A stretch of DNA of 6,260 bases from Rhodobacter sp. (GTDB lineage: Bacteria > Pseudomonadota > Alphaproteobacteria > Rhodobacterales > Rhodobacteraceae). The stretch is from NCBI GenBank assembly GCA_013824055.1, contig PNNE01000026.1, positions 1 to 6,260 on the forward strand, read 5' to 3'. The notes below the pieces were generated by a model. That model made no database searches. It was not told the origin of the DNA and saw only the letters and a list, made by a program, of their open reading frames with translations. Shown here piece after piece: positions 1 through 6,200 of the stretch. The translations under genes were made by a program, and so were the position numbers. Each line of letters begins with the position of its first letter. The stretch's first letter is position 1.

Positions 1-683
1 CTTGTTCATCGCCGGCGCGCGTTTCGGGCGGTCCGAGAAGAACAACCGGGCGCGGGGGCCGCCCTGGATCCAGAGGTTGCGATACAGGGGATTGCGGGAG
101 ATGACGTAGTTGCCGCTGTCGAAATACTGGGCGATCTCGAAGGGGTTCTGCCCCTCGCGGTAGGGTTGTTCGTGCATCGCGCCCTTGGGATACATGTCCA
201 GGATCATCGCGGCAAAGCTGGGGGCTTCGGCGCTGTCCAGCCAGTCGGTCAGGGCACGCAGGGGGCGGGTTTCGCAGAACGGGTAGACCAGGAATTCGTC
301 CACGTCGACGGTAAGGCACCAGCGGCCATGCCCGTGACGGCGCAGCAGGTGCATCACCCAGTCCATGCCGAAGCGCGACTGCTTGTAGCCTGCGGTGGCC
401 GACCAGACGGACACGTCGGGCTGGCTGGCCAGGTAGTCGCGGGTGCCGTCGTCCGAGCCATTGTCGACGATCAGGAAGTGGTGACGCCAAGGCGGCGGTA
501 GTAGGTCAGGAAATACGGCAGCCGCATGCGTTCGTTGCGGACGGTCGAAAACAGCAGGATCGGCTGGGCGGGCAGGTCGGCGGTGCGGTCGGCGACGGGG
601 GTCAGCTGGCGGCGGCGGCGGAAGGCGCGCACCAGCAGGTACTGCCGCCGGGTCCGAAGCCGCAGGATCGTCGTCAGGCCCAT
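1..683 (-). pseudogene. GT2-type glycosyltransferase, frameshifted and cut by the window edge
   Basis: This is a glycosyltransferase of the Glyco_tranf_2_4 type (GT-A fold), paralogous to the gene just upstream. The ATG at 683-681 is preceded by GAGGGAG at 693-687. The first 67 codons are in one frame and include a basic segment rich in R and the VRNE motif. That frame then stops at 473-471. The homologous sequence resumes in another frame at 480 (HFLIVDNGSDDGT) and stays open for 160 codons to base 1. This part carries the metal-binding DVDE, SRFGMDW and WIQGG motifs. Exactly one base is missing between V67 (485-483) and the His codon (480-478): the neighbour has a full Arg codon there. With one base restored the two halves align without a net gap to residues 31-258 of the neighbour, about half identical by eye. 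The C-terminus lies outside the window. It is either a recent pseudogene or a base-call error; no slippery heptamer suggests programmed frameshifting. Confidence 0.8.
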
Positions 684-714
684 AGGCTCCCTCGCAGGCT
701 GCGGTCTGTTTCTG

Positions 715-1815
715 TCATATCCAGCCGCCCCGCGACATCAGGCCCAAAGCCTCCATCTGTCGCCAGCCGGTGTAGCGGGTGGATGCCGGCGTATGCAACA
801 CCGGGTTGGCGGTCAGATGGTCGTAGTAGGCAGCATATTGGGCCGCGTTGCCGAAATGCTCGCCTCTGGCCTTCTCTTCGGCGGAACGCTCGGTGATGCC
901 GGGAAGGAATTTCGTGTGCAGGATGATGCCCGAGGTCAACTCTCCACCGTCGGTGCAGTAGACCTGGTTCAGCCGTGGTGGCAGCAGCGTATGGGTGGAG
1001 TTCACATAGGCATAGCGCCAGTGCCAGCGGACGAGAGGGGTCTTGTTCAACGTCGGCGCGCGACGGGGGGTTTCGGCAAAGAAGGCCCGCGCCCGCGCCC
1101 CGCCCTGAATCCACTGGTTGCGCATCCGGGGCTGGACCTGGACCTGGTAGTTCCCGGCGTCGAACCAGGCAAGGTGGTCGGTCGGGTCGTCCTCTGGCCC
1201 AAGGTTTCCTTCCGACACCGGGCCTTCGGGATAGAGGTCCACCGTCAGCGCGCCAAAGCTGTCGCGGCCCTGGGTGTCCAGCCAGCCGGTCAGCGCCGGA
1301 ATCGGGCGGGTCTGCCAGTAGGGGTAGATGAGCAGCTCGTCCGCATCCAGCGTCAGGCACCAGTGGCCCGAGCCGTGCCGCAGCATCAGCCAGGTCAGCC
1401 AGTCCATCCCGAAGCGCGAGGCCTTGTAGCTGGCGTCGGTGTACCAGAGCGAGACATCGGGCTGGGCGCGCAGCAGGTCGGCCGTGCCATCGCTGCTGGC
1501 ATTGTCCACGGCCAGAAAGTGCCGCACGCCCAGCGCGCGGTGGTGGCGCAGGAAATGCGGCAGGCGGGCGGCCTCGTTCCGCGCGCACAGAAAGCACAGC
1601 ACGTCGTCCGGCGCGACCTGCGCGGTGCGGTCCTGGAGGGCGCGAAGCTCGGCCCGCTTGCGCCACGCGCGCCACAGCAGAAGCTGGCGGCGCTTGCGCA
1701 GCTTCAGGGCCAGAAGTGCCCCGGCAAGCCCGGTCGGCGGCGGATCAAGCCTGCCGATCGGGCAGGCGTGCGGCAGGCCCCGGGGAAAGCTGACCGTCTC
1801 GGCCGGGCTGCCCAA
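715..1815 (-). CDS. GT2-type glycosyltransferase (Glyco_tranf_2_4-like)
   Basis: This is a 366-residue glycosyltransferase, expected to be cytosolic or membrane-peripheral and to move a sugar from a nucleotide donor onto a surface glycan; donor and acceptor cannot be read from sequence. Residues 35-57 are strongly basic. CARNEAARLPHFL (77-89) begins the GT-A nucleotide-binding fold, followed by VDNASSDGT (103-111) and the DAD metal-binding motif with a following Glu (157-160). WIQGG (235-239), NKTPLVRW (257-264) and a His-rich C-terminal part follow. No segment looks like a transmembrane helix. The frame has no ATG or GTG before residue 136, so the start is taken as TTG at 1815, 2 bases after the galU stop. 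The ribosome site there is weak (AAGG about 13 bases upstream), and the first 30 residues have no counterpart in the paralog, so the true start may lie further in. Tight spacing suggests co-transcription with galU. Confidence 0.85.
   Translation of the reverse strand: MGSPAETVSFPRGLPHACPIGRLDPPPTGLAGALLALKLRKRRQLLLWRAWRKRAELRALQDRTAQVAPDDVLCFLCARNEAARLPHFLRHHRALGVRHFLAVDNASSDGTADLLRAQPDVSLWYTDASYKASRFGMDWLTWLMLRHGSGHWCLTLDADELLIYPYWQTRPIPALTGWLDTQGRDSFGALTVDLYPEGPVSEGNLGPEDDPTDHLAWFDAGNYQVQVQPRMRNQWIQGGARARAFFAETPRRAPTLNKTPLVRWHWRYAYVNSTHTLLPPRLNQVYCTDGGELTSGIILHTKFLPGITERSAEEKARGEHFGNAAQYAAYYDHLTANPVLHTPASTRYTGWRQMEALGLMSRGGWI
1749..1767 (-). repeat. 7-bp inverted repeat just after galU, inside the annotated 5' end of the glycosyltransferase
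   Basis: GCCTGCC and GGCAGGC are separated by 5 bases and form a perfect GC-rich stem about 50 bases past the galU stop. On the minus strand the stem is followed by only two T residues, so it lacks the U-tract of a classical intrinsic terminator. A second copy of GCCTGCC lies 4 bases upstream of the stem and could compete for pairing. It may attenuate read-through or stabilise the 3' end of galU mRNA. It may also mean that the glycosyltransferase starts downstream of it. Confidence 0.35.
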
Positions 1816-1817
1816 GC

Positions 1818-2714
1818 CTATTGCGCGGCCTTCTGCATCGCGACCATTTCGTGCAGGAACCCGGCGAATTCCTCGCCGAATTCGGGGCGCGACAGGCCGA
1901 AGGCGACGGTCGCCTGCAAAAACCCGATCTTCGAGCCGCAGTCATAGCGCTGACCCCGGAAGCGCAGGCCGAAGACGCCGCCCTTTTTCCTGGTTTCCTG
2001 CGCGATGGCGTCGGTCAACTGGATTTCCCCGCCCGCGCCCTGCTTGATCTTGTTCAGGTTGGTCAGCACCTGCGGCGTCAGGATGTAGCGGCCGATCACC
2101 GCCAGATTGGACGGCGCATCCCCGGCCTTCGGCTTTTCGACCATGCCCTTGACCTTGACGATCTGGCCGTCATCCTCGCCGATGTCGAGGATCCCATAGC
2201 TGGACGTCCGCTTGGGCGCGACTTCCATCGCGGCGACCATGCAGCCGCCGGTTTCGGCATGCGCCTCGACCATCTGCTGCAGGCAGGGCTTTTCGGCGGC
2301 GATCACGTCATCGGGCAGCAGGACGGCGAAGGGCTCGTTTCCGATCAGGCGGCGGGCGCACCAGACGGCGTGGCCCAGGCCCATCGGCCGGTTCTGCCGG
2401 ACATAGGCGATGGCGCCCGAATCCATGTTGGTGTCCTTCAGAACCTCCAGCAGGTCGGTCTTGTTCTTGCGGCGAAGTTCCGCTTCCAGTTCGGGGGCAT
2501 GGTCGAAATAATCCTCAAGCGCCGATTTCCCGCGCGAGGTGACGAAGATGAATTCCTTGATCCCGGCGGCGCGGGCTTCGTCGATGGCATACTGGATCAG
2601 CGGCCGGTCGACGAGGGTCATGATCTCTTTCGGGATCGACTTGGTGGCGGGCAGGAAGCGCGTGCCCAGTCCCGCGACCGGAAAGACTGCCTTGGTGATT
2701 TTCTTCGGTTTCAT
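1818..2714 (-). CDS. galU: UTP-glucose-1-phosphate uridylyltransferase GalU
   Basis: GalU makes UDP-glucose and pyrophosphate from UTP and glucose-1-phosphate in the cytosol. It supplies the glucosyl donor, and through epimerase or dehydrogenase the galactosyl and glucuronyl donors, for LPS, capsule and exopolysaccharide. The 298 residues match the usual bacterial length. The nucleotide-binding loop FPVAGLGTRFLPATKSIPKE is at residues 11-30, followed by LVDRPLIQYAIDEA (34-47), LLPDDV (132-137), MVEKP (191-195), GEIQLTDA (229-236) and YDCGSK (257-262), all hallmarks of the family. The ATG at 2714 is chosen because AGGA lies 6 bases upstream. A longer in-frame start at 2846 would add 44 residues unlike any GalU. 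The next gene follows 2 bases after the stop. kdsB lies 173 bases upstream on the same strand, so galU may have its own promoter. Confidence 0.96.
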   Translation of the reverse strand: MKPKKITKAVFPVAGLGTRFLPATKSIPKEIMTLVDRPLIQYAIDEARAAGIKEFIFVTSRGKSALEDYFDHAPELEAELRRKNKTDLLEVLKDTNMDSGAIAYVRQNRPMGLGHAVWCARRLIGNEPFAVLLPDDVIAAEKPCLQQMVEAHAETGGCMVAAMEVAPKRTSSYGILDIGEDDGQIVKVKGMVEKPKAGDAPSNLAVIGRYILTPQVLTNLNKIKQGAGGEIQLTDAIAQETRKKGGVFGLRFRGQRYDCGSKIGFLQATVAFGLSRPEFGEEFAGFLHEMVAMQKAAQ

Positions 2715-2887
2715 GACTCGTCCTAACCCTGTCTGGTCGTGATCAATAGTTCGGGCGTAAAGATCTGCGCAGGCGATTCTGACCTTATCCGGGCAGCCCC
2801 GCGGCAATATTCGTAACCTGCCCCATGACGCCGGGTTTCGCATCAAAAAACGACGAAAAGACGACGTTCAGGTGGATCAAAGCGTTT
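2715..2887 (-). other. galU upstream spacer (kdsB-galU intergenic)
   Basis: This 173-base non-coding gap lies between the kdsB stop and the galU start on the same strand. It contains the galU ribosome site (AGGA at about 2724-2721). It is more AT-rich than the genes, with a T6 run (minus strand, about 2851-2846) shortly after kdsB. No convincing stem precedes that run, so I do not call a terminator. I found no -35/-10 pair with good spacing, although a galU promoter would be expected here. Confidence 0.4.
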
Positions 2888-3682
2888 TCAACCAAAGGTT
2901 GTCGCGGCAAGCATCCGTTCGATGATGGCAACGTCGGAGGGGTTGTTCAGTTCCCAGAATTGCCGACCGCGAGCCTCGACCTGAACGCAAAGGACGGCGT
3001 GGCCGTTTTCCAGGAAGCGCAGCTGCTCCAGGCCTTCCAGCTGCTCCAGCGTGCCCAGGGGCCAGGAGGGATAGGCGGCCAGCGCGGCGGGTCGGTAGGC
3101 GTAGACGCCGACATGGTGGAAGACCGGCGTCGGGGCCTCGGGCGCGTAGGGAGTCGAGGTGAAGGGGATGACCTCCTTGGAGAAGTAAAGCCCGTGGCAT
3201 CTGGTGTCGAAGACCGCCGTGGTGCCGCCGACCCGGCCGGCCTTGCGGTCGGCCAGCAGGCTGGCCAGCGCCTGCCCGTCGCAGCGCAGGACGGGGGTGG
3301 CGATCTGTGCCCCGGCGTCGGCTTGCAGGCCCGCGATCAGGTCCTCGACAAACCAGGGCGGCGTCAGGGGCGCGTCGCCTTGCAGGTTCACGATGATGTC
3401 GAAGCCGGGAAGCCTGGCCGCCACTTCGGCGCAGCGTTCGGTGCCGTTGCGCGCGTCCTGCGAGGTCATCACGACCTCGGCCCCGAAGGCGCTGGCGTGG
3501 TCGGCGATTCGGTCGTCATCGGTCGCGACGACGACACGGTCGGCGCCGCGCACGGCCATCGCGGCCTCCCAGCTGCGGCGGATCAGGGTCTTGGTGCCGT
3601 CGGGCCCGGTCAGGTTGACCAGCGGCTTGCCGGGGTAGCGGGTGCTGGCATGGCGGGCGGGAATGGCGATCAGGGTGGTCAT
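2888..3682 (-). CDS. kdsB: 3-deoxy-manno-octulosonate cytidylyltransferase (CMP-Kdo synthetase)
   Basis: KdsB activates Kdo with CTP to give CMP-Kdo, the donor for the LPS inner core or for Kdo-containing capsule linkers. The 264 residues are slightly longer than typical members (about 245-255). The CTP-binding N-terminus IPARHASTRYPGKPL (residues 7-21) is clear, as are VATDDD (52-57), NGTERCAEV (79-87), the metal-site NLQGDAPL (99-106), HHVGVYAYRP (189-198) and the LEQLEGLEQLRFLENG stretch (212-227). Two motifs differ from the classical form: QGDEP is QGDAP here, and the C-terminal VDTPxDL is LNNPSDV (245-251), with Asn246 at the position of the usual Asp. The ATG at 3682 overlaps the cysQ stop as ATGA, indicating translational coupling. 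Activity on Kdo or a related eight- or nine-carbon acid is inferred. The capsule-type KpsU is an alternative name. Confidence 0.9.
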   Translation of the reverse strand: MTTLIAIPARHASTRYPGKPLVNLTGPDGTKTLIRRSWEAAMAVRGADRVVVATDDDRIADHASAFGAEVVMTSQDARNGTERCAEVAARLPGFDIIVNLQGDAPLTPPWFVEDLIAGLQADAGAQIATPVLRCDGQALASLLADRKAGRVGGTTAVFDTRCHGLYFSKEVIPFTSTPYAPEAPTPVFHHVGVYAYRPAALAAYPSWPLGTLEQLEGLEQLRFLENGHAVLCVQVEARGRQFWELNNPSDVAIIERMLAATTFG

Positions 3683-4467
3683 TTCAGCACCACTCCCGGC
3701 GCATGGGCGATGAAGAACGGGTTGTCCCAGCCGGGCTTGCCGTAGGTGAGCGGCTGGTGGGTGTCGAACCTCACGACATGGCCCCCGGCCCCGCGCAGCA
3801 CAGCGTCCCCCGCGGCGGTGTCCCACTCCATCGTGCGGCCAAGGCGCGGGTAAAGGTCGGCCTCGCCCGTGGCCACAAGGCAGAACTTCAGGCTGGAGCC
3901 GGCCGAGGTCATGTCGCGGACGGCGTAACGCGCGATGTAATCGTCGGTCGCCTGGTCGCGGTGGGACTTGGAGGCGACGACCATCAGCGCGGCGTTGTCG
4001 GGGGCAGAGACCCTCAGCGGCGCAACCGGGCCGGGTTCGGGGCCGAACGGGCCGGTTTCCTCGACCGCGGTGCCGTCGGCCAGAGTGTAGAACAGCCGGC
4101 CCTTGGCGGGGGCGTAGACGACGCCAAGGGTGGGGATGCCGTCCTGCACGTAAGCGATGTTGACGGTGAAATCGCCGCGGCGCTGGACGAACTCCTTGGT
4201 GCCGTCGAGGGGGTCGACGATGAAGAAGGTGCTGGCCGTCTGGGCGTGGGAGGCGGCCTGTTCCTCGGTGATCAGCGGCACCTCGGGGAAGGCAGCGCGC
4301 AGACCGGCCGAGATCACGGCATCGGCGGCCTCGTCGGCCTCGGTGACCGGCGAGGCGTCACCCTTGGCGCGGACCTCGAAGTCGGGGCCGTGGTAGACGT
4401 GAAGGATGCGCTCTCCCGCTTCCAGCGCCAGTTGGCGGAAAAGCGGCACTGCCCGGGTAAAATCCAT
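3679..4467 (-). CDS. cysQ: 3'(2'),5'-bisphosphate nucleotidase CysQ
   Basis: CysQ is a Mg-dependent, lithium-sensitive phosphatase of the inositol-monophosphatase superfamily. It hydrolyses 3'-phosphoadenosine 5'-phosphate (PAP) to AMP, clearing the inhibitory by-product of PAPS reduction and sulfotransferases. The 262 residues fit the family. Visible motifs are SPVTEAD (39-45), ITEE (66-69), the metal-binding signature DPLDGTKEF (85-93), SAGSSLKF (188-195) and EWDTAAGDAVL (214-224). In the frame GTG (4470) precedes ATG (4467). ATG is preferred because AGGAG lies 5 bases upstream of it and only 2 bases from the GTG. The stop overlaps the kdsB start by 4 bases, so the two are probably one transcript. 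The gene diverges from the export permease across a 109-base spacer. Confidence 0.93.
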   Translation of the reverse strand: MDFTRAVPLFRQLALEAGERILHVYHGPDFEVRAKGDASPVTEADEAADAVISAGLRAAFPEVPLITEEQAASHAQTASTFFIVDPLDGTKEFVQRRGDFTVNIAYVQDGIPTLGVVYAPAKGRLFYTLADGTAVEETGPFGPEPGPVAPLRVSAPDNAALMVVASKSHRDQATDDYIARYAVRDMTSAGSSLKFCLVATGEADLYPRLGRTMEWDTAAGDAVLRGAGGHVVRFDTHQPLTYGKPGWDNPFFIAHAPGVVLK

Positions 4468-4576
4468 CACGTCTCCTGCGGCGATTGATCATCGGTTTCG
4501 CGGCCCTTATCCTTCGGCGTCAACGGAACGGCAAGATTTCCTGATGCAGGATGCCGCCGGAAGGAGTTTGGCCCGC
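4468..4576. promoter_or_regulatory. Divergent spacer between cysQ and the export permease
   Basis: This 109-base non-coding region must hold the promoters for both diverging units, unless read-through serves one of them. It contains the cysQ ribosome site (AGGAG, minus strand, about 4476-4472) and the permease site (AAGGAG, 4561-4566). An in-frame ATG at 4544 has no ribosome site and is not taken as the start. No clear -35/-10 pair stands out on either strand. Confidence 0.4.
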
Positions 4577-5401
4577 ATGTTCCGACACAAGCCGCAACAG
4601 CGTTCATGGATCGGCCTGGGGTTCGAAACCCTGGAGCTGATCTATCATGTGGGCGTGCGGAACCTGCGCAAGACGCACAACAACGCGGTGCTCGGCCTGC
4701 TGATGTCGATCGTGCAGTCGTTGCTGCTGCTCTTGATCATGTACTTCATGATGAGCCTGTTCGGCATGCGCCGGATCGCGGTGCGCGGCGACTTCATGCT
4801 TTATGTGATGTCGGGCGTCTTCATGTTCATGACGCACATCAAGGCCATCAGCGCGGTAGCGGGCGCGGACGGGCCAACCTCGCAGATGATGATGCACGCG
4901 CCGATGAACCCGATCATCTCGATCATGGGGGCGGCGCTGGGGTCGCTTTACCAGCAGACGCTGTCCGCGGGGGTGATCCTGTTCGTCTACCACGCCCTGT
5001 GGAACCCGATCACCATCGACCAGCCGGTCGGAATGCTGGGGATGTTCCTGTTGTCCTGGTTCGCCGGGATCGGGATCGGGATGGTGTTTTTGTCGGCGAA
5101 GCCCTGGCAGCCCGAAGCGGTGGGGATCATCGTCACGCTTTACACGCGGGCGAACGTGATCGCTTCGGGCAAGATGGTGCTGGCCAACAATCTGAATACG
5201 AACCGCCGCAACTGGTTCGACTGGAACCCGCTGTTTCACACCATCGACCAGGCGCGGGGGTTCATCTTCCTGAACTACACCCCGCGCTATACCGATTATC
5301 ACTATGCGATCTATTATGCGCTGGTCTGCATGATGATCGGCCTGATGGCAGAATTCTTCACCCGGCAGCATGCCTCAGCCAGTTGGAACAAGCGGCGATG
5401 A
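4577..5401 (+). CDS. ABC-2 type polysaccharide export permease (KpsM/RfbA-like)
   Basis: This is the inner-membrane subunit of an ABC-2 exporter, expected to dimerise and, with an ATPase of the KpsT type, flip a lipid-linked capsular or O-type glycan to the periplasm. The 274 residues match the family. A short cytoplasmic N-terminus with an amphipathic segment precedes hydrophobic stretches at about 38-63, 72-94, 112-140, 150-174, 180-198 and 243-262. The family's late-loop pattern NRRNWFDWNPLFHTIDQARG (209-228) is clear. The many Met residues in the helices are noticeable. The ATG at 4577 is preceded by AAGGAG at a spacing of 10; an in-frame ATG 11 codons upstream lacks a ribosome site. The gene overlaps the next one by 4 bases (ATGA). 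No ATP-binding partner is in the window, so it must be encoded elsewhere. The substrate is unknown. Confidence 0.87.
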   Translation: MFRHKPQQRSWIGLGFETLELIYHVGVRNLRKTHNNAVLGLLMSIVQSLLLLLIMYFMMSLFGMRRIAVRGDFMLYVMSGVFMFMTHIKAISAVAGADGPTSQMMMHAPMNPIISIMGAALGSLYQQTLSAGVILFVYHALWNPITIDQPVGMLGMFLLSWFAGIGIGMVFLSAKPWQPEAVGIIVTLYTRANVIASGKMVLANNLNTNRRNWFDWNPLFHTIDQARGFIFLNYTPRYTDYHYAIYYALVCMMIGLMAEFFTRQHASASWNKRR

Positions 5402-5994
5402 TCCGGTTTCTCTTCCTGTTCCTGTTCCTGGCGCTCCCCCTCAAGGCCGAGGAGTTCCCCGCCCTCTACGCCGTCACCGGGGTCGCCGACGACGATGTGC
5501 TGAACATTCGCGCCCGACCCGATGCCGGCTCTGCCGTCATCGGCAGCCTTGACCCCGACGCGACGGGGGTGGAGGTGATTGCAACCTCGGGCAACTGGGC
5601 GCTGGTCAACGACGGCGAAGTGTCGGGCTATGCCTCGCTGCGCTATCTTGCGCGGGAGCCCGGACCGGCATGGGGCGCCTTGCAGACCCAGCTGACCTGC
5701 ATCGGGACGGAGCCCTTCTGGTCGCTGAAGGTCGACCCGCAGCGCGGCACGACAGATTTCCTGACGCCGGAAGACCAGGTGGCTGACCCCGAACCGATCT
5801 CCGGCCTCTGGCCCGCCGGGCCCTGGGCGAAATCGGCGGCCGTCGGCCTGTCGGATGGCATCGCCGTGCTTGTCGGGACCAGCTGTTCCGACGGCATGTC
5901 GGATCGCAGTTACGGGATCGCCGTCGACATCTTCCGCACCGGACCGGCGGGCGAGGGTCGGCTGTCGGGCTGCTGTCGCCTGGCCCGGCCCTGA
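5398..5994 (+). CDS. Secreted SH3-domain protein with COG3650-like C-terminal domain
   Basis: This is a 198-residue exported protein of unknown function. The first 17 residues form a signal peptide (one Arg, a run of Phe and Leu, then LPLKA with likely cleavage before EEF), without a lipobox Cys. Residues 22-86 form a bacterial SH3 domain (SH3_3-like) with the typical VLNIRARPDAGSAVIG core and a closing GYASLRYL. The C-terminal part (100-198) has CIGTEPFWSL (101-110), GPW (141-143), CSDGMSDRSYG (163-173) and a final GCCR (191-194). These resemble the COG3650 group of small envelope proteins, from memory. Four Cys (101, 163, 192, 193) could form periplasmic disulfides. SH3 domains of this kind often bind peptidoglycan or other envelope partners. 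Its start overlaps the permease stop, so the two are probably co-transcribed, which suggests an envelope role but does not prove one. Confidence 0.82.
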   Translation: MIRFLFLFLFLALPLKAEEFPALYAVTGVADDDVLNIRARPDAGSAVIGSLDPDATGVEVIATSGNWALVNDGEVSGYASLRYLAREPGPAWGALQTQLTCIGTEPFWSLKVDPQRGTTDFLTPEDQVADPEPISGLWPAGPWAKSAAVGLSDGIAVLVGTSCSDGMSDRSYGIAVDIFRTGPAGEGRLSGCCRLARP

Positions 5995-6064
5995 GGTCGC
6001 GCCAGGGTGCCCGGATTTTCCGCATCACCGCCGAAGATTCACGGCTCGGCCCGCGCGGCAAGAG

Positions 6065-6093
6065 TTGCAGGCCCGAAACCGCCTGCCTATATA
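6065..6093 (+). promoter_or_regulatory. Candidate dnaK promoter
   Basis: TTGCAG (6065-6070) is followed after 17 bases by TATATA (6088-6093), which fits a housekeeping sigma-70 layout. The same stretch read as GTTGCAG and CCTATAT (6086-6092), with 15 bases between, resembles heat-shock (RpoH) promoters of alphaproteobacteria. It lies 108 bases before the dnaK start and is one of the few AT-rich hexamers in the spacer. The transcript start would be near 6100. Confidence 0.5.
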
Positions 6094-6103
6094 CGCCTCA
6101 CAC

Positions 6104-6131
6104 GGGTGTCAGGACGCCAGACCTGACCCCC
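6104..6131 (+). repeat. Hairpin in the dnaK leader
   Basis: GTCAGG (6108-6113) and CCTGAC (6122-6127) pair perfectly around an 8-base loop. After one mismatch the stem continues with GGG (6104-6106) against CCC (6129-6131). It would sit at the very 5' end of the dnaK mRNA if the promoter at 6065-6093 is used. It does not cover the ribosome site. A role in mRNA stability is more likely than termination because no U-tract follows. Confidence 0.4.
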
Positions 6132-6200
6132 ATCCAGGGCGGGGATGCCTGCTTGCAAGGGTCCTTGCCGGAACATCGCCTGAAGTAAAGGGATACACAC

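Noticed and set aside
471..490. Programmed -1 frameshifting at the broken glycosyltransferase
   Set aside because: A -1 slip would restore the frame, but GTC ACC ACT is not a slippery heptamer and the paralog needs no frameshift. Mutation or base-call error is simpler.
526..1947. 473-codon open frame on the plus strand
   Set aside because: It lies antisense to the conserved glycosyltransferase and the end of galU. Its composition (Arg, Gly, Ala and Pro rich, no motifs) is typical of the mirror frame of GC-rich genes.
2715..2846. 44-codon N-terminal extension of galU
   Set aside because: The extension has no family counterpart, while the ATG at 2714 has AGGA at good spacing and gives the standard GalU start.
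2841..2872. Intrinsic terminator after kdsB
   Set aside because: There is a T6 run on the minus strand, but the preceding CGTCGTC and CGTCG are direct, not inverted, repeats, so no stable stem forms.
2825..3745. 306-codon open frame on the plus strand across kdsB
   Set aside because: It is antisense to a gene with clear KdsB motifs, and its product is a Gly/Val/Gln-rich sequence without any recognisable motif.
4468..4576. Shared GGATAAGG octamer upstream of cysQ and galU (minus strand)
   Set aside because: The spacing to TTGCCG upstream differs (14 versus 19 bases), so it does not form a consistent promoter element; chance is likely.
4604..5371. 255-codon open frame on the minus strand under the permease
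   Set aside because: Its product is extremely rich in His, Arg, Asp and Gln with no domain signature. It is the mirror of the hydrophobic permease codons.
5995..6020. Terminator after the SH3 gene
   Set aside because: GGGTGCCC followed by ATTTT looks suggestive, but the loop would be only 2 bases and the stem is too short to be stable.
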